Positions 11,948 through 26,475 of a stretch of 64,000 bases of DNA are shown piece after piece. Numbering within the stretch: the first letter of the stretch is position 1; each line of letters opens with the position of its first letter. The translations under genes and the position numbers were made by a program. The notes under the pieces are model-generated. The model searched no databases. It worked only from the letters and a program-made list of their open reading frames with translations, and had not been told where the DNA came from. Origin of the DNA: Uranotaenia lowii (Eukaryota > Arthropoda > Insecta > Diptera > Culicidae); assembly GCF_029784155.1 (NCBI RefSeq), contig NC_073691.1, positions 20,426,006 to 20,490,005 of the forward strand. Direction: 5' to 3'.

Positions 11948-12596
11948 CTGTTTGCTGATGATTTGAAAATCTATCGAATCATAGATTCAATAGTGGATTG
12001 CGCTGCGCTTCAAGATGACATCGACAGATTACTGGTGTGGTGCAATATACATGGAATGGAAGTCAATGGCGTTAAGTGTAAGTGCATAAGCTTCTTCAGA
12101 AGTAGATACTCAATCGTTTACGACTACGCTTTAAGTGGAAGCTCACTCGAAAGGGTAACCTCCACAAAACATCTTGGGGTTACTTTTTATCAAAAGCTCA
12201 CTTTTTCCCAGCATGTCGCGACGACTACAGCCAAAGGCTTTGCTTTGCTCGGTTTTCTTCGTCGGAATACGTCAAGCTTTGAAGACCCGTACGCATTGAA
12301 AACTTTATTCTGCTTGTTAGTACTCAGCGTCTTAAAATATGCGCTTAAAGTTTGGGCACCCTACCACTCCGTCCACAGCGACAGGATTGAAAGAATCTAG
12401 AAAAAGTTTCTGCGGTACACATTACGCCGCCTGCCCTGGCAAGATCCCGTACGGCTACCTTCTTACTCTGAGAGGTGTGGCCTACTATGTTACCATTGGG
12501 GTATTTTGCCCAATCAGAACCCACCGAGAGCAAGTATTGAGAGTACTCAATCTGAGTGCTTACTTAGAAGATATAATATTCATCGATTAAATATCG
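11948..12596 (+). pseudogene. Non-LTR retrotransposon reverse transcriptase, C-terminal fragment (Jockey-like)
   Basis: Reading from 11951 gives FADDLKIYRI, the catalytic FADD box of non-LTR reverse transcriptases. It is followed by a conserved post-palm region including LGVTF, FALLGFLRR and VLKYALKVWAPYH, typical of Jockey/CR1-type elements. The frame is closed by a TAG at 12398-12400, beyond which the same frame continues with family-like sequence (KKFLRYTLRRLPWQDP), so this is a nonsense mutation and not a natural end. Everything 5' of the palm domain is missing, as expected for a 5'-truncated insertion that has since decayed. The exact clade is uncertain. Confidence 0.75.
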
Positions 12597-12784
12597 ACAA
12601 TTCTTCCCGCTTTTATTTAAATATATGCTTCATTAATAAGAACAAAAACTGTTAGATGACTGAAACGGACCTTAGTTAGTATAGGATTAAAATATTTAAA
12701 CACAATAATCACAAATTTAACACAGTAGCTATCTCTCCAAATAATGGATAGAAAGTATTCACATACTGATGACACGAAACAAAA

Positions 12785-14655
12785 TATAAACCATGGCCGT
12801 AGGAACGGGGGGGGGGGGGGGGGGGGGGGTGGGGGGCATGAGGGCATGAGGATCCAAAACAGCAAGCGTGAGATCCTACTCTACATTCAAAATTTTTAAT
12901 TTAGAACGAACCAAATTATGGTAAAAGAGTAACTTTAATCAACAGTAACAATCCAGACTAAAACTAATGCCAAAACCTCAAAATCTCAACCCAAGTTCAA
13001 ATTCTGCTACACTTTTTCATAATTATCTCACTTTTTCATCGAAATTCAGGTCTGAATATCGAATTGCGAATTAAATCAAACCCACTTCAGAGGTTCTGAT
13101 TCCATAATTCAAATGACTAAAAGTGCATTTATCGTAAAGTTTTTCGAATTTTGGATTCTGTATCCAGTTCAGGATTGTTGATTTTCAGTTCGAATAATCA
13201 CAAGAAATTAGAAATGAAAAGCTGCTGTGAAATCCTGGTTCAAATTCGATTCACATTTCATATCCAATTTGAATTATGTTTTTCGAGATGATATGCATTT
13301 TCAATATTTTGATAATAGTTTTCCGAATATGAAAAAAAGAAAAATTCTGTTATATATTCAAATTCGAAATTTTTGAACATAGTTTTTTCACAAAATTAAA
13401 AAATTTAAAGCTTTTAAATGGCAATCCAAAATTTAAAAGTAAGATTCGGATCTTTGTAAATTCATATTTAAATTCTGATTCTCAACGCAGATTAAAAAGA
13501 AATAATTTGAATAGGGAATTTAGATTAAACCTAAAGAATAGAATTTAATTAAAAGATTCATGAATAACAGTTCAATAACTTGGTTCGTTTTTTTTTTCTT
13601 ATCAGGAATAAGATTCGGAAATCGTACATTTCAGTAATCGAATGGAAATTCGGATACAAATTCAAAGTGCAATTTTTGAATTCAGGTTCAGAAATCAGAT
13701 TCAGAATGCAGATTAAAAATACAGAAAAAGGTTTAGCTTGTAAATGAATTTTACAATCTACATAAATTGTTGAGCAATGCAAGACATCATGCGGACCAAA
13801 CGAAAAATAATGTTTTTTCACTGGCCAACAATGTGCTACACTTCGAAATATAACTAGAAATGACTGAATTCAAGTGTTCAACTTTATTGGGCAAAATTGA
13901 ACACAACGTTTGCTGTTACCTAAAAATTCTTAGTTTGTAAAACTTAGTTCAGGGGTTTCTGAGATACCGAATGCCGAATATCGGTGTTTCTCGTCAAAGA
14001 TTTCTTTGCGGACCTAAATGTGTTAAGATAGCTTGTCAATTCAATTTCCAGATTTAAATTTTTTATACAAAATTAATTTGTGAACACAATTCAGCTGAAA
14101 ATCACAAATAAAAGGTAGAATTTGATTTTTTTTTGTTTTATACTCATAACCCACATTTAATAAAAAAAACATCTACAGGATTTTCATTATGGAATTTATT
14201 CTTTATGAAAAATTTTTACTGTTAAAGAAAAATCTTCACCTAAAAATCTGCAGAAAATTCTATATTTTTCCTGTGTATTGTTCAACATTATTAACACATT
14301 TAGGACACAAAAATTTGTCATTTTATGTTTCAGAAACCAATGAACAAAATACTGTGTTGTGTTACATTTTGTAGAACGAGGTTTCGTTATTAGATTCATA
14401 ACATTTAAATTATGTTAGCATACTTGCGGCAAGCCAAAAATCGAGATATCTCGTATTTGGTTCGCAATGTATTGCAGTTTTTTTTAAAGCCAAATTTCAT
14501 ACTAAAATCATTGAATTGGTTGAAGTTTGCATCAAGAAAATTTGATCCGAAAATATGATGATTTTTTCCGCTTACTTTTTTTTTTTATTGAAAATCTGAT
14601 TTATCAAAGGTGAAATCTTTGAATTTGAAAAAAAGTTTGGAAGATTGGGCTTGTT
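12785..14655 (+). repeat. Right copy of the ~1.8 kb dispersed repeat (uninterrupted)
   Basis: Reverse-complement partner of the repeat at 1780-5310. It begins at CCATGGCCGTAGGAACG followed by a long G tract (about 12809-12836) and runs to about 14655. At the position corresponding to the foldback in the other copy (about 13260-13330) the sequence is continuous, so this copy represents the pre-insertion state. There are no coding frames; a proline-rich frame over the G tract is artefactual. A similar C tract followed by CTACGGCCCTG lies at about 14976-15020 and may be the end of another member of the family. Confidence 0.7.
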
Positions 14656-15029
14656 TGTTTTGAGTATAGAATAAGTTTTTTTTTCAGAAATGAAAGACTC
14701 TCCTAAAAAAGCTTATTTTATTCCGAAATCCAATAAGTTTGATCTACCAGACTCTTAAACAAATTCAAAGATTTTGACCATCGATGAAAGCAAATTTAGC
14801 TCACCTTTAAGGTTTAGGACCAATTTTCTAAAGTAACAAATATTACGAAAACTTTAAGTACTTAAAAATGAATATATTTATATATAGTTACAAACATTTT
14901 TTGGTTATTTTTTTTCGTTTTCGTTGTTTGTTGGGCAAAAATCATAGATAAAAATCAGTTACCAAACCACCCCGCTCCCCCCCCCCCCCTCCCCATGAGT
15001 CGGTTCTTTCTACGGCCCTGCACTAAACA

Positions 15030-18000
15030 CTTATCCACGAGTTAAAATAAGAGTTGGAAAACGTCAACTGGAAAGCGGAACGGAAATGCCAGTTAGGATG
15101 GGTAGCTAATCATTATACTAAAAGCAAACGTATTATAATTATATTATTATTATTACATTTGCTAAAAGGCTCTACTTGTTCTTTCCATTCTCAGCCGGCA
15201 TAGTGTGCACATCGGGCATAACACGTTACATTTAGCCCATTGCAGTTTAACAGTTATACTTTATTATATAAGTGGAAAGATTAAGTACAATTTGTATGAG
15301 ATTAGCCTAGAATCAAGTGAGTGATTAGCATTAAACCCAGCAATAGCCCATCTTAACCCAAATCAATTCTACAGGACCCAGAAATCTTGTGCATAAAATC
15401 CAACAAAGCACCATTTGGTCAAAGGCAAATGGGCCAGTGATCCGAAAAGCAATTCGATCCCTCCGGCCCTGAAAAATCAGTAAGCTGCAACCAAGAAGTT
15501 CCGCAGATGCTCCAATTTGGCTTAGGCAAGCCAGTGAGCCTTCTCGTTTAACGCTACCGTTGGTCTGTTGAGGAGCCTGTAAACCAGCACGAGGTGCTAA
15601 CCCGCGGGCACCATCCAGAGCAACCAAGAAGGATTGATCTTCACCACGAGGTTCTGGAGGGCACCGTTCGATCCCTTCAAACGGGCTCGTGAAACTTCGA
15701 ACGTGTACCCTTCAGTTCCGTCGCTCCATTGGTGACCTCAGCTTCGAAGCTAGGTCTCGGAAATCATCCAGTTGACACCCCGAACATCCGAACCAACACC
15801 TGAACCACCATAGACCATCCATCGCCGGCCGGCCCAGCATCAGCAGCAGCAGGAGCAGAAACACACCTCACACCCACACACGACACACACGTAAGTTTTT
15901 GTAAATATACAGGACATAAAAATTTAGCATTTTGTGTTTTCCTTTTGAACTTGCGATCAGTACCCTATTGTGAGAAGCCGACCCGAGGTTCTCCGCAACC
16001 TCTGCTCTGCTAGCCAAGCAAAAGAGGCCGCATGTGAGCCCACTCTCACTAGAATTCCCGTGGCTTGACCAGGAGTTCGAGGGCAGTAATAACTGGCCCT
16101 TCTGGCTAGCTAAGTAATAACTATCAATGACGCCTTTGAGTCAAAGAAGAAACTGTCTGCAACGAATCTTCATCTACGATATTTTGACCAACGCTGTTGA
16201 CTGTCTCCAACTGCTCCAGAGTTTAAACCTCTACGCTCCAGCTCGACAACTACGCAATCAGTTGATTTTTTTGGTTGCCAAGAAGCAGAGCAGTATTTGG
16301 ACAAAATCACCCCTTACACCGATGTTGTCAAGCTTTTAATGTTTTTTTTTTTCAAATTGGTATTTTTTTTCCTTTCCAATTTATTTGTACTATTTTCTTT
16401 AGAAAAATACTCCTTTTGCAAAAAATGGTAAGGTGTAATTAAAATAAAAAAAGCCATGAACCTGAGTTTTGAAATATTTTTAATTTTTTTACTTATGATT
16501 TTTTATTTATCTATTGGTGTCTATTTTTTATTTATAAAAAAAACGGTGGCTCCAGAGAATATGACACAAAAATAAAATCGAACGTACCAAATTTCAGTTT
16601 AAAATCAATCACCAACACGTGTAAAAGAACTACAGCTTTAAAAATACACCTCACACTGTATAAAGGTGGCTCCGGAGAGCAATTACTGTCGCTTTCCTTT
16701 TTAGCTAGTCGGATCGGCTAGCTAACCAACTGGGGAAGGGATATTTTATTTCAGCAACCAGTAAATGTAGCATTATGAGTGCTTCCTTTTCCCGTAGATT
16801 GGTACCAAGCTGAATTCCCAGATCCCAGAAGCCACATCGGGCTGACCGGAATAGGATCAACCATAGAAAGAGCGGGGGTTACATAGTTTTGGGATGGTGT
16901 TAACTGTCTCGCTTGCTGGTTGGGTTCCGATTGGCGTCGTCACCTGGTTGCTCTTTTACGAGTCCCGTGGGAGATAACACATAACAGACTCATAGCTGCC
17001 GGTAGCTAGTGGATCCAGCTTGGAAGGTGCCTTGATGATGACGAACCAGCCCTGAGGGCTTAAGGCGACTCAGAAACAGGTGCGAAAAGGAAAGGACAGA
17101 AGTGTTTGGGGTGGGTGTAGATATGCTTTTTCCGAAGCCTTAGTTTGTTTCGTGCTGCTTTGGGAGCTGAGAAAAGATGGGAGATGAAATTATGGTTCCA
17201 CTTCCTAGCTTCCTAGCTTGTCAGCCTCGAAAAACCTGGAAAAAGTAGGACGACCTGGGTGCAGATGTGACACTCCGACTTGAAGCGAAAGCTCGTTTAA
17301 AGCAACCAGGTGATATTTCGAGATGGTAGAAAAGCTAATAAATGGGTGGAAATTATGAACCTACAGAAACACGCACTGGCTTCAGGTTGGTTTCCATTCA
17401 TGTTGATCACACACCAGGATCCAGACTTATCCAAACCCAGCCAACGGAACGACTCCTCCTCACTCCTCTCGGATTATAATCTAATTCCATTCCAAGGGGA
17501 CATTTCGGCTCTTTGCTGCTAGGAAGAGTGGCAATTTCCGGGTTTTACTTCCGGAGGCATGTACTCTGTGTGCCATGTAGCTTCTCAACCGGGGAGCTGC
17601 CGGCTAATCTCATTAATGACAAAAGCTAATAAATAAGCTCTCCTCGAAGCACCTCCATTCTAAGCAACACTTTCAGAAACCCATCCTCTTCGATAGCGAA
17701 TAAATTAGACAATAATTAATGACGAAATATGGCCATCATTAAAAATAATAACTTGCGCCAGCATTTGCTGTTGCTACTGATACTTCGAGTAGACAAGTGG
17801 GAACCGTCCCTTTAGTTTTTGGAGAATGGGAAGGGCTCAACGGCTGACTGACATTCCGTGTAAGCTCTATCTTCATCTGTGGTGACGCAGCATTCTGTCA
17901 GACTTTGTTTTAAGCGGTCCAACACCAGGTTCTGGTACCGACCGAAGGGGCCGTTCCATGGCACGACAACAAAAATGATGAATGACAACCATGCAGTAGG

Positions 18001-18600
18001 TACCGACATTCAAGCGGTTATCGGAATTATTTCAGCCAGACGCTTGTAAGGAGCTGATCGTAGGGTGAAAGTTCTTCAAAATTGATGGTTGGTAACAACA
18101 TTCGTAAAAGTTTAAATCATCCATAAATTTCCAATCCGAATATTTTTGAACCATGTTCGAAAATTCAGTTTTCTTATTCAAATTTTTGAGGAGTCATTAC
18201 CCTTTCTTACTAAACTACTCAATAGACAGAGACCTATATATCCTGCCCGTACCATACCTACACCATACCTCATTCGGAAGAGGTTATGAATTTCGATTCG
18301 GTTGACTTTAACGTCGTCGGTTGCCGCTGCTGCTGTCATTTGACAATGGCTGCCGTTGCCGGAAAATCTAAATAAATTTGCCCTTTCCCGGAGTGAGCAC
18401 AGAACAGGTCCGCATTTTGGAAAATTGTATTTTTTTTATCTGAATAACTGTTAAAAAAATAATTTTTTGAAAAGCGTTCAAAGCACACCAGTTCAGCTAG
18501 TGTTTAAAAAAAAATTCAAAACGTTGAATGATAACTTTCTGTGAAAGAAATGATCACCATCTCTTGTTGGAACTTGAATCTCTCTCTGGAGCCATAGTTA
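15030..18600. other. Complex, GC-richer unique DNA; no gene established
   Basis: This stretch differs from the surrounding AT-rich repeats. The part at 15300-15900 is GC-rich, contains CAG-rich sequence, and ends in a strong splice-donor-like CACGTAAGT at about 15888-15896, so it could hold a non-coding 5' exon, but no open frame, acceptor or coding partner was found. Between 16700 and 18400 the sequence is of mixed composition without domains. AAGGTGGCTCCGGAGAG near 16663 recurs in altered form near 16543 and 45189 and may be a dispersed repeat. I see no supportable gene. Confidence 0.35.
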
Positions 18601-18770
18601 AGTCAGCTTTTTGCCTTTCTTACAGAAAGGTATAGTTATCGGTCGATTTGGGAGATCATTAATTATGGGTCTTAGATATACCTTTATAGGTACCTATCGA
18701 ACCAGCTCGACGAGTTCAGACGATGTAACTGTATTTGTGTGTATTCGTGTGATATTTTGTAAACGTGCTC
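18600..18770. repeat. Probable dispersed repeat fragment
   Basis: The block starting TTGCCTTTCTTACAGAAAGG and running through ACCAGCTCGACGAGTTCAGA into GTGTGTATTCGTGTG resembles, from general familiarity, a short dispersed repeat common in dipteran genomes. It occurs once in this window, so the call cannot be confirmed internally. Confidence 0.3.
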
Positions 18771-19139
18771 AGAGAGCTTTTTCCTAAGCACGAACGACAG
18801 GAGAGAATTTCGCCCGTGGAAGCAAATTGAATTCAATAAGACAAATTCTACTGAATCCTCTCGAGCTTTAAGCTCTCGGGATAGCTTTTTTGTTCCCCTT
18901 TCTCTTCCTCTCTTTAGATCTACCGTTGCGCGATGAAAACTTTTCGTTCTCATTGAAAAACCTGTGCATTTATTGCGTTGTTGTTGTTGTGGTTGGTGTC
19001 TAGCAAAAACGATGACGGCTTGGAAGTCTACCCGAACTTTCACTTGCTGAAGCCAATGGAAAATAACAACCAAACAGTAGCGCCTCCAAACCCTCCATAG
19101 TAGAGTTAGAAGCATTTGGAATTTTTTTTTGGAACATGC

Positions 19140-21660
19140 ATGACAAAATTGAAAAAAATTGACAAAATAGACAAAATTGACAAACTTGACATAATTCACT
19201 GATTTGACAAAAATTGCAAAATTGACAAAGTTGACGGAATCATGAAAATTGACAAAATCGCGAAAATTGGCAAAATTGACCAAATTGACGATGAGAAAAT
19301 CGATAAAATTGACAAAATTGACAAAATTGACTAAGACAAAATCGACAAAATTCACAAAATTCACAAAATTGACAAAATTGATAAAACTGGCAAAATTGAC
19401 AAAATTGACCCATTTGACCAAATTGACATAATTGACTAAATTGACAAGATTGACAAATTGACAAAATCGATAAAATTGACAAAATTGACAAAATAGACAA
19501 AATTGATAAAATTGAAAAAATTAACAAAATTGACAGAATTGACAAAATTGACTAAGACAAAATCGATAAAATTCACAAAAATCACAAAATTCACAAAATT
19601 GACAAAATTGATAAAACTGGCAAAATTGACAAAATTGACCCATTTGACCAAATTGACAAAATTGACTAAATTGACAAGATTGACAAATTGACAAAATCGA
19701 AGAAAATTGACAAAATTGAGAAAATTGACAATGACAAAATCGACCAAATTGACAATGACAAAATCGACCAAATTCACTAAATTGACAAAACTTACAAAAT
19801 TTCCAAGATTGACAAAATTGACAAATTTGATAAAACTGATAAAATTGACACAAATTGACAAGATTGACAAAATTGACAAATTTGACAAAAATGAAAAAAC
19901 TGACAAAGTTGACAAAATCATGAAAATTGACAAAATCGAGAAAATTGGCAAAATTGACCAAATTGACGATGACAAAATCGATAAAATTGGCAAAATTCAC
20001 AAAATAGACAAAATTGATAAAATTGACAAAATTGACAAAATTGACAGAATTGATAAAATTTACTAAGACAAAATCGACAAAATTCACAAAATTCACAAAA
20101 TTCACAAAATTGACAAAATTGATTAACTGGCAAAATTGACAAAATTGACCCATTTGACCAAATTGACAAAATTGACTAAATTGACAATATTGACAAATTG
20201 ACAAAATTGATAAAATTGACAAAATAGACAAAATTGATAAAATTGACAAAATTGACAAAATTGACTAAGACAAAATCGACAAAATTCACAAAATTCACAG
20301 AATTTACAAAATTGACAAAACTGGCAAAATTTACCAAATTGACCCATTTGACCAAATTGACAAAATTGACTAAATTGACAAGATTGACAAATTGACAAAA
20401 TCGAAGAAAATTGACAAAATTGAGAAAGTTGGCCAAATTGACAATGACAAAATCGACCAAATTCACTAAATTGACAAAACTTACAAAATTTACAAGATTG
20501 ACAAAATTGACAAATTTGATAAAACTGACAAAATTGACACAAATTGACAAGATTGACAAAATTGACAAATTTGACAAAAATGAAAAAACTGACAAAGTTG
20601 ACAAAATCATGAAAATTGACAAAATCGAGAAAATTGGCAAAATTGACCAAATTGACGATGACAAAATCGATAAAATTGGCAAAATTGACAAAATAGACAA
20701 AATTGATAAAATTGACAAAATTGACAAAATTGACAGAATTGATAAAATTTACTAAGACAAAATCGACAAAATTCACAAAATTCACAAAATTCACAAAATT
20801 GACAAAATTGATTAAACTGGCAAAATTGACAAAATTGACCCATTTGACCAAATTGACAAAATTGACTGAATTGACAATATTGACAAATTGACAAAATTGA
20901 TAAAATTAACAAAATTGACAAAATAGACAAAATAGACAAAATTGATAAAATTGACAAAATTGACAAAATTGACAAAATTGACTAAGACAAAATCGACAAA
21001 ATTCACAAAATTCACAAAATTGATAAAACTGGCAAAATTTACCAAATTGACCCATTTGACCAAATTGACAAAATTGACTAAATTGACAAGATTGACAAAT
21101 TGACAAAATCGAAGAAAATTGACAAAATTGAGAAAGTTGGCCAAATTGACAATGACAAAATCGACCAAATTCACTAAATTGACAAAACTTACAAAATTTA
21201 AAAGATTTACAAAATTGACAAATTTGATAAAACTGACAAAATTGACAAAAATTGACAAGATTGACAAGATTGACAAAATTGACAAAAGTGACAAAATTGA
21301 CAAATTTGACAAAAATGAAAAAACTGACAAAGTTGACAAAATCATGAAATTTGACAAAATTGACAAAATCGAGAGAATTGGCAAAATTGACAAAATTGAC
21401 GATGAATAAACCGACATAATTCACTTAATTGACAAAACTGACGAAATTGACAAACTTGACAAGATTGACAAAATTGACAAGAGCGAAAAAACTGACAAAA
21501 TTGACTGAACTGACAATGTTGACAAAATCATGAAAATTGACAAAATTGAAATTATTGATAAAATTGAAAAAAATGACAAAATTGAAAAATTTGACAAAAT
21601 TGACGAAATTGAAAAAAAATGGCAAAATTGACGAAATTGACAAAACAGACAAAAATGGCT
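19140..21660. repeat. 9-bp satellite (ATTGACAAA)n with higher-order organisation
   Basis: About 2.5 kb consists of a 9-bp unit, ATTGACAAA on the + strand, with point variants (TCGACAAA, TTCACAAAA, CTGGCAAAA) and occasional indels. Variants recur in the same order. The segment with ATCATGAAAATTGACAAAAT begins near 19241, 19917, 20606 and, altered, near 21340; the segment ACTAAGACAAAATCGA recurs near 19330, 19550, 20064, 20265, 20753 and 20983. This gives a higher-order period of roughly 680-735 bp with about four repeats. The unit length is divisible by three and several frames lack stops, which creates long meaningless reading frames on both strands. Confidence 0.9.
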
Positions 21661-22958
21661 TACTTACAAAATTTAAAATATTGCGATTTCAAAATTTTCA
21701 ATATTTTTATTTTCAAAACTTACTTTACCGATTTTCAACGTTTCGGTATCGTATTTTACTCTAGCAATTGGAATTTTATCCAATAATTTTATCTATTTAT
21801 TTGTTTCCATTACTTGAGGGGTTGAATTATTTGTAATACATGGTCAGGAATCTTTTTTCAAATTGTATTCTTAATTTTTATACCCTTTCCATTTTGAAGT
21901 TACCACATGCTATAACTTCAGAAGGAGTAAATTGAGTTAGATTATAATGTCATAGAAACGAAATCATACAAGATATTCCGGAATCTAGTCATTCAAAAAT
22001 CTCCAATTAGTTGCAAATAATGTTATTGATATGAAAATTATGATTATATAAAAATACTTTTATCCTTTTAAAAACTTTGAATCTATATTTCCTAAATTCT
22101 TTTTGGATTTACTGCGTACGAAATTCATTGATCATAATTTATTTTGTGCCATATGTACCCAAATATAATTTATAGTCTGTAAGAATGGCTAAAATTCACT
22201 GTCAAGTGTATTAAATCGGGTTTTTTTTTCATTAAAAACATAGGATTTTGCTACTTACCCATTTTTCTTAGTAAGGTGAAAATCGCATGTTTTTGTAAAT
22301 TTAAACATAACTGGTGAAACCAATTATTCTTCTGACTACGTTAATTTGATGTCCATTAACCTTAAAACTTTTGATGTACAAACGGTAGAATTATCTGTAG
22401 ACATTAGGCTTTTAGAAACCATTGAAGTTGAAAAGTGTTGCATGATGCCCTAGATGATGGTATACAAAGTATTTTACTGAGATTTTTTTTTAATTTTCCC
22501 CCCTTTGATGTAGTTTGGAAATCTTTCACTATGTCCATAATTAGGAACACATTGAAAATAGTGTTCCTAATTGTGGACATATGCTATTTTTAGTTTTTAT
22601 ACGAAAAAACATGGTTCTAACATACTTATTACTTAAATCGTGATAAAAAATAATCCGACGAAAAATATCAATAAAATCGGTTGACAAATTTAGCTTTCAT
22701 CTTCCATTTCTAAACAGGTGTTTGTTTTAGAAATTTGCTAACAATTCCATTCAATTTGGACATACTTTGAAACAATCCGGATTTTACGAAAAATCTTGTG
22801 AGTAAGAAAACTAATTTGTTTGTAGAATGAAAGATCACATGATTCGAGACATTATCATTTTTTTTATAATTGGGATAAGTGAAAAATAACGTCAAAAACA
22901 GTCAAAGTCGAACGGTATGTTAACATTAGGTACACATGCCAAATTAGGAACACCTACC
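21661..22958. other. AT-rich DNA with a strong hairpin; no gene
   Basis: No coding region. A 21-bp inverted repeat with one mismatch (22530-22550 and 22561-22581) and a 10-nt loop is built on TGTCCATAATTAGGAACAC. A third partial copy of the motif, AAATTAGGAACACC, lies at about 22940-22953 directly before the next element. The spacing suggests a small TIR element with internal motif copies, but its outer ends could not be fixed. Confidence 0.45.
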
Positions 22959-23437
22959 CTACCTTTGGAAAGCCGTCATAAATTATGTATTTCGTATTTC
23001 AAAAATCTAAAGATGTCAAAATGTGACAAATTTCGTCAACTTTCCAATTTATTTTTTAAAATTTTTCTACTGTAACAGGAACAGCTTTGGCGGTTGATTG
23101 ATTGAAAAGTACGGGTTTTACACAACTTTTTTTACATTTTTTGTGGCCATGATCTTAAAAAAATTTAAAAAATGTTCAATATATGCAACATATAGCTTCT
23201 AACTTCGGCTTTCTCAGACACTAAGTGAAATTTTTTCGATTACTAAATAACTGATTCACAGCCTTTTTCCAGAAGCATGTTTTTTCATAAAAATTTTTGG
23301 ATTTTAAATATCTTTAAAGTTATTGACTGTTGCTGAAAATTGTCTGACAAACATATTTGAGTCGAATTATAAGCTTTTCAAAACTATAAATTTTGTAGAA
23401 GTCGGTTGAGAATCAAGGGAGTCATTTTACCGCTCGC

Positions 23438-26435
<2,998 letters not shown>

Positions 26436-26475
26436 TATATATATATATTTAAAGTGTCGGTATGTTTAGTGTTAA

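Noticed and set aside
12617..12865. Polyproline frame on the minus strand
   Set aside because: It comes from the G tract at the end of a dispersed repeat.
18684..21652. Many overlapping frames with NFV, ILS, QFC and KLT repeats
   Set aside because: The 9-bp satellite unit again produces repeat peptides in most frames; there are no non-repeat coding exons.
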